Positions 46,601 through 58,600 of a stretch of DNA of 64,000 nucleotides are shown piece after piece. The position numbers and the translations under genes are program-made. The notes below the pieces were generated by a model, which ran no database searches, was not told the DNA's origin, and saw only the letters and a program-made list of their open reading frames with translations. The DNA lies in contig JAGUCH010000001.1 of NCBI GenBank assembly GCA_019096065.1, positions 9,300,001 through 9,364,000 on the forward strand, given 5' to 3'. How positions within the stretch are numbered: position 1 is the stretch's first letter; the number at the start of each line of letters is the position of its first letter. Source of the stretch: Paracyclopina nana (lineage: Eukaryota; Arthropoda; Copepoda; Cyclopoida; Cyclopettidae).

Positions 46601-49600
46601 CTGCGCTGGATCGCGCCATTTGCAGCAACAAAGGTTGCGGGACGGGCGGAGGCATTAGTTCCGAATCGGGCGGAGGAATCTCTACCTTAAGCGGGGCGAT
46701 TGGCGCGAAGGGCTGGGTCAGTAGGGCGTTAGCCATCGAAGCCGCCGGAGGTGCGTCATCGACCTTGAGTAGCACCTCATCGAAGGGTAGAATTTTTCTT
46801 CTAGCTGCTTCCACATCGGAGGATGGGGCCGAATCGAAGTCTGATCCAGAAGGAGTCGTGGTGGGGCCCGAGGTCATGGATGGCTCTGACCCTGGCTCGA
46901 GTGACGTAGACGAGGAGGACGTGATCGTGGCAGACGCAGCAGAGTGGCGAGGGGGCTTCCACGAATCGTTTGATCCGGCTTCCATGGCAGACGAGGACGA
47001 AGGTGAAACCAGGTCAATTATGGACGATGAGGCTCAGCGGAGGTAAGCGACGAAGTCAGCTTCTCCCGTTCTAATTTCCCATCGTCGGTCTCTACGTACA
47101 AAATCGTTGTTGGTCTTGAAGAATTCCCTAACTGCTATATGCGGATTCTTATTCAGAACGCTGTTTAAAGCAGTCAGAGGAACTAGAACGACCTTGTCAC
47201 TGGATATAGTGCTGACCAGGCCTTTAGGATCAGTTCTCGGGTCTCGAAATCATTTGAGGGAAGTTCGCGATCATTTCATCCCCTCGCTGCTTTGAGCTTG
47301 TTTTTGACCTCCGTTTCTCAATTTGTGGAGGTCTTATGGAAGAAGGAGCTCCTAATTGTTCTCTAATAAGGTCCTCGAGGCCAAGTTTCTCCCTCTGAAG
47401 CTCGTTATGATTTTTCAGGGCAACTCGGCGGGTTTCATCCGTTTGCATTGATCGATGGATTGGATAGGGGTCAGATGAGCCAAAAAGTTTGATGGATTCA
47501 TCATAAATATGACCCAGTTCTCCATAGACGTGAATCGCGTCTTTTACGTTGCCCCTACTGAGGTATAATAATCGAAGACTGTCTAATTTTACCCAGTCTA
47601 ACCGTTTTTTCAGGTGTTCGAGTGGTATCCTGAACACGTGGCCTTCTTGGGCTTTGGATCCCAGGATTCGGTCTCGGGGGTTCAGTAGGACCTCGGCAAT
47701 TCCGCTACCTCGAGTTTTCAAGTCACCGTACATCGTGGGCCTGTTGAAGCTGAACCGGTAATTCCGTTTTCGGTTCATGGAAGTCGACGATTGATGAGCC
47801 ATTTTCGTTTTCTAGACAGAGTTTTCGAAAATTGAGGACGTGGACGTGGTCTCGATTGGATTTGTGAACACAATGGGGATCGAACCCTGTCCCACGTGAG
47901 CTATTTATAGTGTTCAGCCGGCTCCAGGAGGTGTCTCAGTAAGTCCGCGTGCAATGAGGTTTGTCTACGTCATTGGTTTTCTGTCCACCGTTTTCTGATC
48001 GGCCTCTAATTCGTACTTTGGGACTTAGAGATTTTGGCTATTTTCCGCGAAGAAGGTTTTCGTGCAAGTTCTTTGTTTACGGGTGATCGCCGCGCGATTC
48101 ACCGTTCGGCTTTCCCCGCAACTTGCGCTGTGCGACTAAAGTCTACGTCACTGACGATTTTTCCGCGGGACAGTTTTCAGAGCTATTTCCCCACGTCTAG
48201 CATTACTTTAGATTGTGTTAATTATTCGTCATTCCCCGCATTTACAGTATATTTAGCGGAATCAATTGACGAATAGAATACACGTCAGGTTTTGCAGGTT
48301 TTATTTTATTCTTTTTAGTCTTACTTTGGTCCTGAGCAATTAGGACTTCGCATTTTCTAACTAACTCGTCTTTGTCCGGAATGAGTTTTGTGATTCTACC
48401 CCATTTCCAGTCATAGCGAGGTGGAACTTGCCATGTCTTTTTTGCATCCGGAGACTGCATTATGAGGCAAAGTTCACCAAGTTTTGGATTGTCTCTAAAT
48501 TTTGTCCATTTAGGGAACTTTTTCAGGTCATTGATTATGGCAGTTGTCCATTGTTGCCAGTAAGTATCGATTATGTCACGTATATTCAAGTAAAGGTTCA
48601 TGAATCTGTTTTCGTCTTTTACTTCGAGGACACTGTTGTCAAAGTTTAAACCTGCTTTTATTAAGTCATTTATGCATAAAATGCCTTCTATTTTGTCAGT
48701 TTCGATTGGATTGACAGGTCTATTGTTTATCAAGTCTATTATCATTTCAGATGCCGTCATTAATTCATCGTGTGAGAATTCGTAGCTTTCTAGACATGGA
48801 AGTCTAGCTTTTGCTAAGCCGACCATTCGTTCAGCGAGTCCATTGTTTTGAGGACTGTAAACAGGTGAGAATTCGCAATTTTCTATGTTTAATGTATTTT
48901 GTATTGTGTTCATGTCTGGCAGTAAAAGTTTTCTAGCGCAACAAAATTGAGCCGCATTATCAGACCTTACACTTTTCGGGGTTCTTCTTTTGCTGCAAAA
49001 CCTTTGTAGGGCGGTAATTATGTGTTCAGTTGCCATGCTTTCCGTGATTTCCATGTGAAAAGCGTGGGTTTGTTGGCAGACTATGATCAGCAAATAGTAT
49101 TTATGGATTGCTCGTCCGATTTTTACTTTAATTGGTCCTGCGAAATCTATCGAGATGGATTCAAAAAGTTTTAATGTTTCGAGTTTTGAATCCGGAAGCG
49201 GAGCCATGTGTTGACTTTGATACGGTTTTCCTTTTGTTAGGTTGCATATCAGACAGTGTCTGATTATGTTCTTGGCAAGTACTCGCAGTCCTTTTATTTG
49301 GAAGAAGCGATTGACTTCCATTATTGTTTCTCGTAAAGGTGCATGATTGACTTCATGAACGTTTTGTACTAAAAGTTTTGTGAGATGACAGTCTTTGTCA
49401 AGTATAATAGGCCTTTTCTGGAATACAGACAGGGCTGAGAAGTCTTCTACTCGTGATTCCCCGCGTACGATGCCGTTTGCATCTAGCTTGGCATTGAAGC
49501 TGGCTAGTTCTGCCTTTAGGTTAGAACTTTCACGAGAAAAAGCTGCTGTTTGGGCCTCCTTTATGATGAAAATTAGGGCAGAGCGAAGCTTTTGAGGTAA

Positions 49601-52600
49601 TGGTCGCTTGGCCTTTAGGTTAAAGCTTTCCAGCTTTTTGCGAGTTTCTCCAGTGCAATCCGGACTTGCTAGTCTCCTTGCGCAAAGTCTGAATTTTCCG
49701 TTTTCTAGAGTCGAGACTCGCTTTAGTAATTTGCTAAGATCATTGAAGTGGGTTTTCAAATACGTTTCGGTGAATATGATCACACGTTTTGATACAGACT
49801 TTATTAGGTCATGTGGCTGTTTTTCAGGCCATGAGGCATCTAATTTGAACAGAGCTCGTATATTGTCAAAAGACATAAACGGTGTATAGTTTTTGAGCTT
49901 TAAATGACTGAAAAGACAGATTCTTGCAAATGAGTTCCTCATTTCGTTTTGGTCTTCTTCAGGCATTTCATCGAAGTTTTCCTCATCGAAGTCATAATCC
50001 GGATTTTCGAGGTTATTACCTTTGAACCAGAAGTTTTGTTGACTTAGGAATTCGTCCAGTGTTAGAGACCGAGTGCCAAGGTCAGCAGGGTTTTTATTAG
50101 TCCTTACGTAGTGCCATTGACTTTTATCAGTTGTTTCTCTTATTAGTGCGAGTCTCGTGGCAATGAATTGTTCAAGCCGTCTGCTTGTGAACTTAATCCA
50201 TTGCAAGGTGCACTGTGAATCGAGATAGTAATGAATGTTTTCTTTGGGCACTTCGTAATTGACCAGTTTTAAGTTCTTGACCACGTTTGGAACTATTTGG
50301 GCAGCACAAACTGCTCCCATTAGTTCAGCTTTCGGAATAGATCTCCCTGAAAATGAGATCAGTTTCTTTTTAGCAATAATAAGATGAGCTTTTATTAGCT
50401 CGTTTTCATCGTCAGTTTTATAAAAAGTTCAAATGTAGACTGCGACACAATAAGCTTTACACGAGGCATCGCAGAAAGCATGTATTTCACGTTTTGTTAT
50501 CGAGTCCGGATTGACAGATATGTAACGAGGTAATGCGATTTCGTTTATTCTACATCCGTCATTTACATAGTTTTGGAAAGCTGAGAGGATTGGCTCGAAT
50601 CTTTCGTCTTTTTCCTTATAATCAATGAGCTTGTCATCCCAGCCAAGTTTTAAAGTGTCATTCAAGCCCCAGACTTCTTGAGTTATTAGTCTGCCTTTTA
50701 AAGTGAATGGGGCTAATAAGTCTTGGGGGTCAAATATTTGAGCTACTACTGATGTGATGTATCGTCTGGTCACGATTTTAAGATCATCGTCAGTAAGTTT
50801 TGTTTTCAAAGGTTGAAAGCTAATAGTGTCATCGCTCGAGATCCATTTGATGCCTAGAGCTTTGACATCTGGAGTTTTCGATTTTAAGTCAAACGTGGGA
50901 TGCCAGTCTGAACTTTCTATTTGGGACATGAAGTCCTTGTCATTACTGACCCACTTTTTAAAGACCATTCTCGATTTTGCGTGGACATTTTTGACATCTT
51001 TGTAAACTGCGAGAGCATCGCTCGTTTTGTCGCAGCTGAACAAAATATCGTCCATGTAAAGGCATTCATTGAACACATATTCTGTTAATGGATGCAAATT
51101 GCCTTCCTTTGATATCTCTTTCATAGTGTAGAGAGCGGCGTAAGGCGAAGCTGCGTTTCCAAAGACCCATGACTCAAATTGGTAAGCTTGGCCTCTATGA
51201 ATCAGTCTATGGAATTTCTTGTCTTTTTCACTAAGGTGGATGTTTAAGAACATTTTCTCGGCGTCAGCTATGTAGCCTTTTAGTCCCATCCGGAATCTCA
51301 TCCATATTGACCATATATCGCCTTGAAGTTTTTGGCCAGTCATAACTTGTGAGTTTAGCGAGACTTTGTTTTTGCCAAAAGGACGAGCTGCATCCATGCA
51401 AACTCGAACTTTCATAGTAAGTCTGTCAAGTTTGACCACCATTACTCGAGGTATGTAAAAGCCAATGAGTTTGTTTTCGTCATCGCGAAGAAGTCTTAGG
51501 GCTCCGTGTTTGACCATGTCTTCTATGGCCTTGTCTACTTGTTTCATGTTTTCTGAGCCCAATTTGTCCTCTTGTTTCTTTTCAAAAGTGTAGACTTGAT
51601 AATAATTATTTGGCAGAGGAGGTGGATCAGGATGGTGGATCCATTTCTTTGTTGCCTTTGGCATTAGTGTGGATGCTGCCTTTGATGATCTCTCTGGCTT
51701 TGATTTCGTCTGCAGTCAAGTATTCGTTACTTTCGATTAGTTTTAGGCCTTGGCTGTCATCATCGAAAAGTGCGTACATGATCTCTTTCAATTCTGGGCA
51801 TTCATTTTGCACTATTTCGTGAGTTAGCAGTGTGGCACTTGAACTTTGTTTTGAATCCGGATTTGAATAAGTTAGCGTGTTGCCAAAGACAGTTTCTCTA
51901 ACTAGTGGCGAGTTTTCCATTCCGGATGAGATGTCTTTGAAGCTCGTGTGCAGAGTGGGATAGTTGATGCCAAGAAGGATTTCAACTGGTCCATTATGCA
52001 GTCTCGGAAAGTTGATTGGCTTCAAAAAGTCAAATTGTCTTTTAAGTTTTTCATAGTTTGGCAGTTTGATTAGTTTGTTGATGCCATCAGACGTGTAAGC
52101 TTGGATGTCAAAGTTTTGCTTTGTTTTAAAAATTGGTCTGATGTTAACATTTCATCGGTAGCTTTTCATGTCCTGGACTTTGTCATTAATAGTTGAAACT
52201 GAATAGTTAACTTTTTGTCCTTGGAGGTTCAAAGCTTTATGTAAACTGGTGCTGATGAAGGTATTGCTAGAAGCCTCATCTAACACCATATTAGTTTTCA
52301 CTTGTTTGTCGCCATTAGTGACAATGACAGGGACGACTCTAAAGCATTTATTTGTGGTAAGCTTAGGTAAGTCTAGCTGTCTTTTTATTTCGATCATTTG
52401 TAGGGCGACTGCTTCAGGCATTTTAGTTGCTATGTTATCGCTGCACTCGGTTCGCTGCTTTCTAAAAAACTATTTCGTTCAAGCAGCGTTGCAAGCGTGG
52501 TCTCGATTTTTTCCAGTTTTTTGTCAATGTTGCGAGACATCGAGTCTTTTTGCCGATTATCAAAGTGCTTGTGCATGAGGCCATGATGTGGACCATTGCA

Positions 52601-55600
52601 AGCTTTGCATTTTGGGGCTTTGCATGTATTCCTTCTATGTTTTGAGGTGAGGCAGCGCATGCAAACGCCTTTTTCAATGCACTTTTCGTACTTGTCTTTG
52701 GCTGCCATTTTGTAAAAGACTCTGCATTTTGGCAGCGTGTGATTGTCTTTGTTACAGACTGGGCAGGAAGACAATGTTTCGTCTCTAGTAGCAGTGGCCA
52801 GGCAAGTCTCTGAGAAGTCAGACGAATAGTCAGATTCGACTTCAGTGTCTGAGTCAGAGTGGACTAGCAAAGTTGGCTCTGCTTTCTTTTTCGGTTTAGC
52901 GCCCGTGGGAGCGTCTGTTTTCAAGGTTTTTTCTTATGCATTTAGTCGATTCAATGACATGTGCCATTCCATGAATTGTAAGACTGACGTTATGCTTTTT
53001 TCCAGGTCCTTGGATTCAATGTACGTTTCGTAAGCCATTTTTGAAGGCTCTTTCCATTGAATACCGAAGAAGATGGACTCGATGCCAAGTTCCGGATTGC
53101 ATTTTCGCCTGATGCCTTCATCTCTATAGTGTTTCCATAGATCGTAGATGACGTCTTTGTACTCAATGAGCAAGTCTTTGTTCGTATGATCAAGAGGGCG
53201 AAGTCCGGACAATTTATTTAGTAAGTAGCCTTTTCTGCCTTTTTGGTCAGCGAATAAAATATCGAGACGTTCCAAAGCATTGGCCAAGTTTTCCAAGTTT
53301 AGAGGTTTGCAGTCTTTGACTTCAGTCAAAGCTTCTCCTTCAACGCTGTCCCCCAGTATCATTAGTTTGTTTGCTGGGGAGATCGTGGTGTTTTTGATGA
53401 CTTTCAAGAAGAACCTGTCTTTGAAGTCCTGATAGTCACCCATGTTTCCGGAGAACTTGAGCTTGAAGCTGTCCGTGTCTTTGGGCAGTTTTTCCTTCCT
53501 TTGAATGAAAATTTGGCTCATTTTGAAGGCTCTTTTGTAAATGTCAGACCATTCTGTGATTGGGTCTTTTTCTGTTTTTCTAAGGAAGGCGTTTCGTTCC
53601 GTTTTGACAGTTATGAACTCCTCTTCCTCTTCATCTAGAGGCGAAGGTGATCTGTGTCTGGAACTTCGTCTTCGGTGTGAGTTTTCGGGCCTGGCATTGT
53701 TATTGCCACTGCAATTGTCATTGCCATTGCCTTGAACATTTGGGTTTGGGCCTTTTATTTGCGAGATTGGCCAGTTTTCATTTTTCGGTGGGTTTGGGGT
53801 TAGCTCTAGCTTTGGAGCTTTCATATTTTGCCTGTGTATTGTAATCTCCAGGTCTTCAAAAGCTCTTTTTTCGAAACTTTTCATGTCCTTTTCGTCTGGA
53901 TTGGACACTTCTTGTTCTTTTTGAACTTGTTTCGGTGGGGGAGCTGGTGTTGACGTCGGGGTTGGAATTGGGGCTGCAGGTTGAGGTAGCTTTAGTTTTC
54001 GGATTAGCGCGCTTGATCCACTTCTAAACTGTGTGATGTGGCCTTGATAGCTGCTAATCTGTCTAGGTTCCAGTTTTGCATGTTTGAAAGCTTCTTTGGC
54101 CTCTTGAGCTTTCAGTGCAATTTTGTTTTCTAGCTCTGATAGCAGTTCAGTGCGCGATTTGAACAAGTCCGGATTCGGATCTTTTTCATAATTTTCAATC
54201 GTCTTTTTGAGGTCTGCTATGAGCTGCTTGAATTGTTCATAATTTTCGTTTGCTCTAGCGTTTTCCGGAATGGAAGTGTCAATGCTTCCTGGTTTTTGGG
54301 TAGTGGATGACTTGTCGATGCTCATGTGCAAGGATTCTTCGTTTTCATCGCTTCTAAGTTTTTCCGGTTTTTCGAGCAATTCTTCCATAGTTTTGTCTCC
54401 CATGTCTGGTAATTTTGACAGGCTGACATTGTTCCAGTCACAGACATATGAGGATTCCGCTAGGGAGACCTGTGATTCGTCTGGATGAAGCTTTTCATAT
54501 TCAGCTTGGTAGACCTTGAACTTTGCAATCCAAGCTCTCCTTCGAATCATTAGTTTTTGGAGCTCTTTGTCCAAGTCTATGGCTTTTAAGTCTCTCATTT
54601 CACCGTCCTCATAGTCTCCGTAAGGCATTTGGAAGACAGCATTGATGCTATCCTGGAGGACTGTTAATTTGGGCCTGAGAGCTTTCAATTCTTTTATTTT
54701 TGACTTCACATTCGCCTTCATAGTCTTGATTGGAATTTGGTACCAGTCCTCGAAGACTTTGAACAGAGCCTGAAGCTCATTTTCAATGTCACTGGCTGTC
54801 GATGTCCAATTGGATCCGGACTTGTTTTCATCCGATGAATGCGAAGTGCTGTTCAATACGTTTTCTGCCATTTTACCCGTGAAAGAAACAAGGTTTTTTA
54901 CACAAGTAAGTTTTTATTTTTCGTATAGACACGAATAACAGATTATGGGAAGTTTTGAATGACAAGTAGTCAATAGTTTTACAGAGATATAGATAGATAG
55001 AAGTTGACAATCCTTTGAGTTTTGAGGAATTGTCCGGGTTGGGTTCACTGTTAGAAAGAAGAAGGGTGTGATAGGAAAGTTTTACAGGTTTAGAAAGGAA
55101 GTTTTCGAAGAAAAAATGACGCTTTTGGAGGTCTGTTGCCACGGGATTGGGATGTTGCCGTGGGATGTCTCTCCTCTATGGGTCATATGCCAGATGGGAA
55201 CCAGGAATTGATGATGCTTTTCGAGATCTGTTGCCGCTGTGATGCGGGATTTCACTCGTCTGTGGATCAACAAAGTCAAGGCTGCCACGTGGTTTGGTTT
55301 TGAGCTTTCGCTACAAACGGGATTTTCACGCCGCCAAAGGCAGGGGTTGCTGTTGCCGTCTATAGGATTGCTGTTGGCTTGTGCCAAACGGGATTTCCAA
55401 CGCCGCTTTTTATAGCAGGGGTTTTCTGTTGCCGTCTAGTTTTCAGCCCCAAGAGCTACGGCATTCAATATTTCGAACCAGCGGTTAACAGGGCTTAGAT
55501 TGTGCCTGGAAACGTTGGGCGCCATGTGCGCAGTGTCGCTGCAAGAATACTAAGTCCTTGAGAGAACTGCGGATGACTGTGAAATAGTTTTCAACAAGTT

Positions 55601-58600
55601 TAATGAAACTTACGAGTTTTCAATAAATAGACGTGATGATGATGAATGCTGGAACGTAACTGGAGTTCTATTTCAGCTGTCGACTACGAGGGGAGGGAAA
55701 CACAAATAAGAGCGGGAATATTCAAAAATATATACATAACGAGGAGAAATCTCAAACACTACGTGCGCTTACACCTACGCCAAAGGAACCAAAAATCTAT
55801 TGCATTTTGTTTGTCTTTTGTTCCCTATTGGTATTTTTAGTGAGAACAGGGCCGTAATTCAAAAGAGCCGAGAAGTAAAGTTGGAATTCGGTCACCAGAT
55901 GCATGATCACTAGTGTAAATTAGGGTTCTAGAAATTCCTCCGCGACTTCGTTTTACTACGCTATAACGTAGTGCTACGAAGTCGTGGAGGAATTTCTAGA
56001 GCCCTAGTGCAAATATCAACAAGGTTTTTTTTCTCATGCAAAGCGGCGTAATTCCTCTCAAGCAAATGTTTGGTCTGGCGCTTTTTGAGATCTTAAGATG
56101 AATTATTATGAGCCCTTGGTCAGCTGTATTCAGTACGTTTACTTTACCAGTCAATCTTGAGACCTTGAGAAAAACAACATGAAGCAACAAGCCTTTACGA
56201 AAGTCATTCCTGCTGGTCTACCAAGCAATCTAGGTAAGTTGATTTAGTTTTGATTACTTGGATCGCAAGTTTGAGTCGCTGTATCAAGAAAGTTATTTGA
56301 TCCTGGGCAAAAACCATCGTATCTTGGTGGTGGGTTTGAGCAATTTCTTGACCTTTGCTGTTCCCATTTGTTATGAGTGAAGGTACACTCAGTCCATTCG
56401 CTCCATTCAGTCCAATTTCCATTTTCTGTTAATTTTTTAAAAAGGTAGGTAAATCACTATTAAACACTCATGCTCATAGGTTAAGCTCAATTACCTGGTT
56501 TACAATTACTGCTATTCTTTTCCTCGGTTGAACCCGAGCAGGGTAAACCTGCGTTGAATGCATCATGAATTTTAACTCTTTCTCGAACTTGTTCCCATGT
56601 CCCTTGGCTTTTGTTGCATGGCAACCAATCTGACCATTCAGTCCATTCACAATGTTCTAGAAAAACCAGCAAATATTAATTGCCGAGAACGAGAATTTGA
56701 TCGCTCTACTTGGCGTTGGCTCAAACAAAACTTCAAACACTTCGAAAACTTCTGGCAGTTCGCCCAACTGTTGAATGGTCAGAAATCTACCATATAGTGT
56801 TCCATTACAGTCTATCGTGATGTTTGTCCAACCAGTCTCTTCATTAGAGTCAATTGGAACTATTCCACAGAGATTGTTAGCTTCCAAAGACATTCCGTGC
56901 TCGTCTTCTATGGAGGGTATCTCAAAGCCAACCCTTGCATGAATTCGGGTGTATCTTTTTGCATGCAGAGTAACCAAAACTGCTGTAATGACGCGGGGAT
57001 TCCCAAGGTCAAGATTCAACCAAGGGTTGATCTCTCTTTGCGAAGAAAAGATGGAACTTGCGCTATTGACAGGAATATTGTAATAAGGCGTTTTGAGTGA
57101 ATCATTTCTAATGACATTATTTGCAAGGGATGTTTCCGACCCAGCAGATGACTGATTGTAAAGCAAAGCTATTTGATCCAAAAAGAGTTTTCGTTATATT
57201 GTAAACTTGTCGCTGTACTTGATAGCACCTGAGTACTGCGACAGTGTTATGGCTGTGATTGAGTCAGTTGAAGCAGACAATAATTTCAGATTGAGGGTTC
57301 TTCCAAATGTACCAGCTGTGCAGTGGTGGATTCGATATAATGAAGAAGTATCCGAATATCTGCATTCATAGGTCCCATCCACCATTACGTTAAACATAGC
57401 ATTTGAGAGTGTTATATTTGGTGTCTGTAATTGAATGTATATTGTGTAAAAAGACATTGGCTTTAGATCGATGTTGATCCTAGAGAAATTGGCCAAGCTT
57501 ATGGGGAAATCGAGGTGCGTAATTTGAAATTTCAAAGGGCACATTTTTTGAGCTCTTTGCCTGGTGATGCTTGGATCCTTGGTTTCAATGAAGTAGTATG
57601 GGCTTTCCCCGATCAAAAATTCTGTTTTAGCCACGTCAACCAGGCCATCTTTGTAATCATCCGGAATGGCTGTTGTCCAGATTGATTTGTCCAATTTCCA
57701 AAACATGAAATTGCTTGAGAAGCCCAAAAATATAACTTTGGCACTAGTTTCGCCATGGCTGATCTCTTTGACCTTTCCATTAGGGTAATCATGATGGTAA
57801 AGAAACGCCCTGATAAGGTGAAAATAGCCATGCCAAATTTATGATACTGGACGCTGCACAATTTACCTGTTATTGTCCAAATCGACAATGCAAATGTGAT
57901 CTTCGGGAGAAGTCGAGCACGACAATGCTTTCATTTCATAAGGTAGAAGAAAGAGCTCCTGGTAGGCGTCATTTTTGGTGTGATAAACAAAAGCAGTTTT
58001 GTGTGGGTTTTCTTCCTCGTCAAGTCCTCCTATGATAGCAAAGTCAGAGTCTCCATAGCTCGTCAAGCAGGGCGAGTGTCTCATCAGTTTTTGTGGCCAA
58101 GGAAGAGTTGTCCTTTCATTAAGTTTAAGGTCGATTCTCATTGCGCCTTTGCCAACGATGTAGAGTTGGCCAGAGTCTGAAGCAAAGTAGCGTCCTTTTC
58201 ACATTTTTTAAATAATAGCTTCTTTTTACCTTGCTGGTAAAATAGCTTGTTGGTTGCCAACTCTAGGTCATCAGTTTCCACTTTTGATGTTTCGTTGGTT
58301 TCCATGTTGACCAGAATGAGGGCGCTTGTAGGCTCTTCAACGATAGCCACAAAGGTAGTTTGACTTAATCCTATTGCTTCAATTACTTTTCCTGGCAGTA
58401 AAAGTGAACTTCTTTCCGATGCTTCAATTTCTCCTTTTTCGTAAATTAGCCTCGCAACAATGAGCGTTGCGTAATTAGAGCCATCATCATAAGCAGTAAA
58501 AGTAACGCCAGTTATGAATTGCTCAATTGGCCCTTAAAAAATTGCCTTGTAAGAAATAATCATTACATAGCCAAAAGTCATATGCACTTACTATGAAATA

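Larger units (their letters stand above)
46162..55758 (-). mobile_element. BEL/Pao LTR retrotransposon, 9.6 kb, recent insertion with broken frames
   Basis: Two 234-bp LTRs (TGTGCG...AAACA on the plus strand) differ at one base. They are flanked by an exact 5-bp duplication, CTACG, at 46157-46161 and 55759-55763. Coding runs on the minus strand: gag, zinc-knuckle nucleocapsid, aspartic protease, RT, RNase H and integrase, in the BEL/Pao order. Two further ORFs lie between integrase and the 3' LTR. A lysine-tRNA-type primer site and a purine tract are at the expected places. In-frame stops at 52934, 52152, 50429 and 47034, and frame breaks near 51640 and 47235, make this copy unlikely to act alone. 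It lies in a TSP1-gene intron in the gene's sense orientation. Confidence 0.95.

Noticed and set aside
46440..47046. Plus-strand ORFs in the post-pol BEL region
   Set aside because: They are antisense to ORF Y, whose minus-strand frame is longer, has an ATG and fits the element's orientation.
47871..47885. tRNA B-box-like word GGGTTCGATCCCC (minus strand) near the BEL internal TATA box
   Set aside because: No A box at the right spacing and no cloverleaf; treated as chance.
50429..52154. UGA codons in the BEL pol read as selenocysteine, given SEPSECS nearby
   Set aside because: No SECIS-like element was identified, the element also has a TAA and frameshifts, and proximity to SEPSECS is coincidental.
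57194..57196. In-frame TAA inside the TSP1/discoidin gene, suggesting a pseudogene
   Set aside because: A 60-nt phase-1 intron (57228-57169, GTGCTATC...CAAATAG with a pyrimidine run) removes it and leaves a symmetric discoidin exon; all neighbouring introns are also phase 1.
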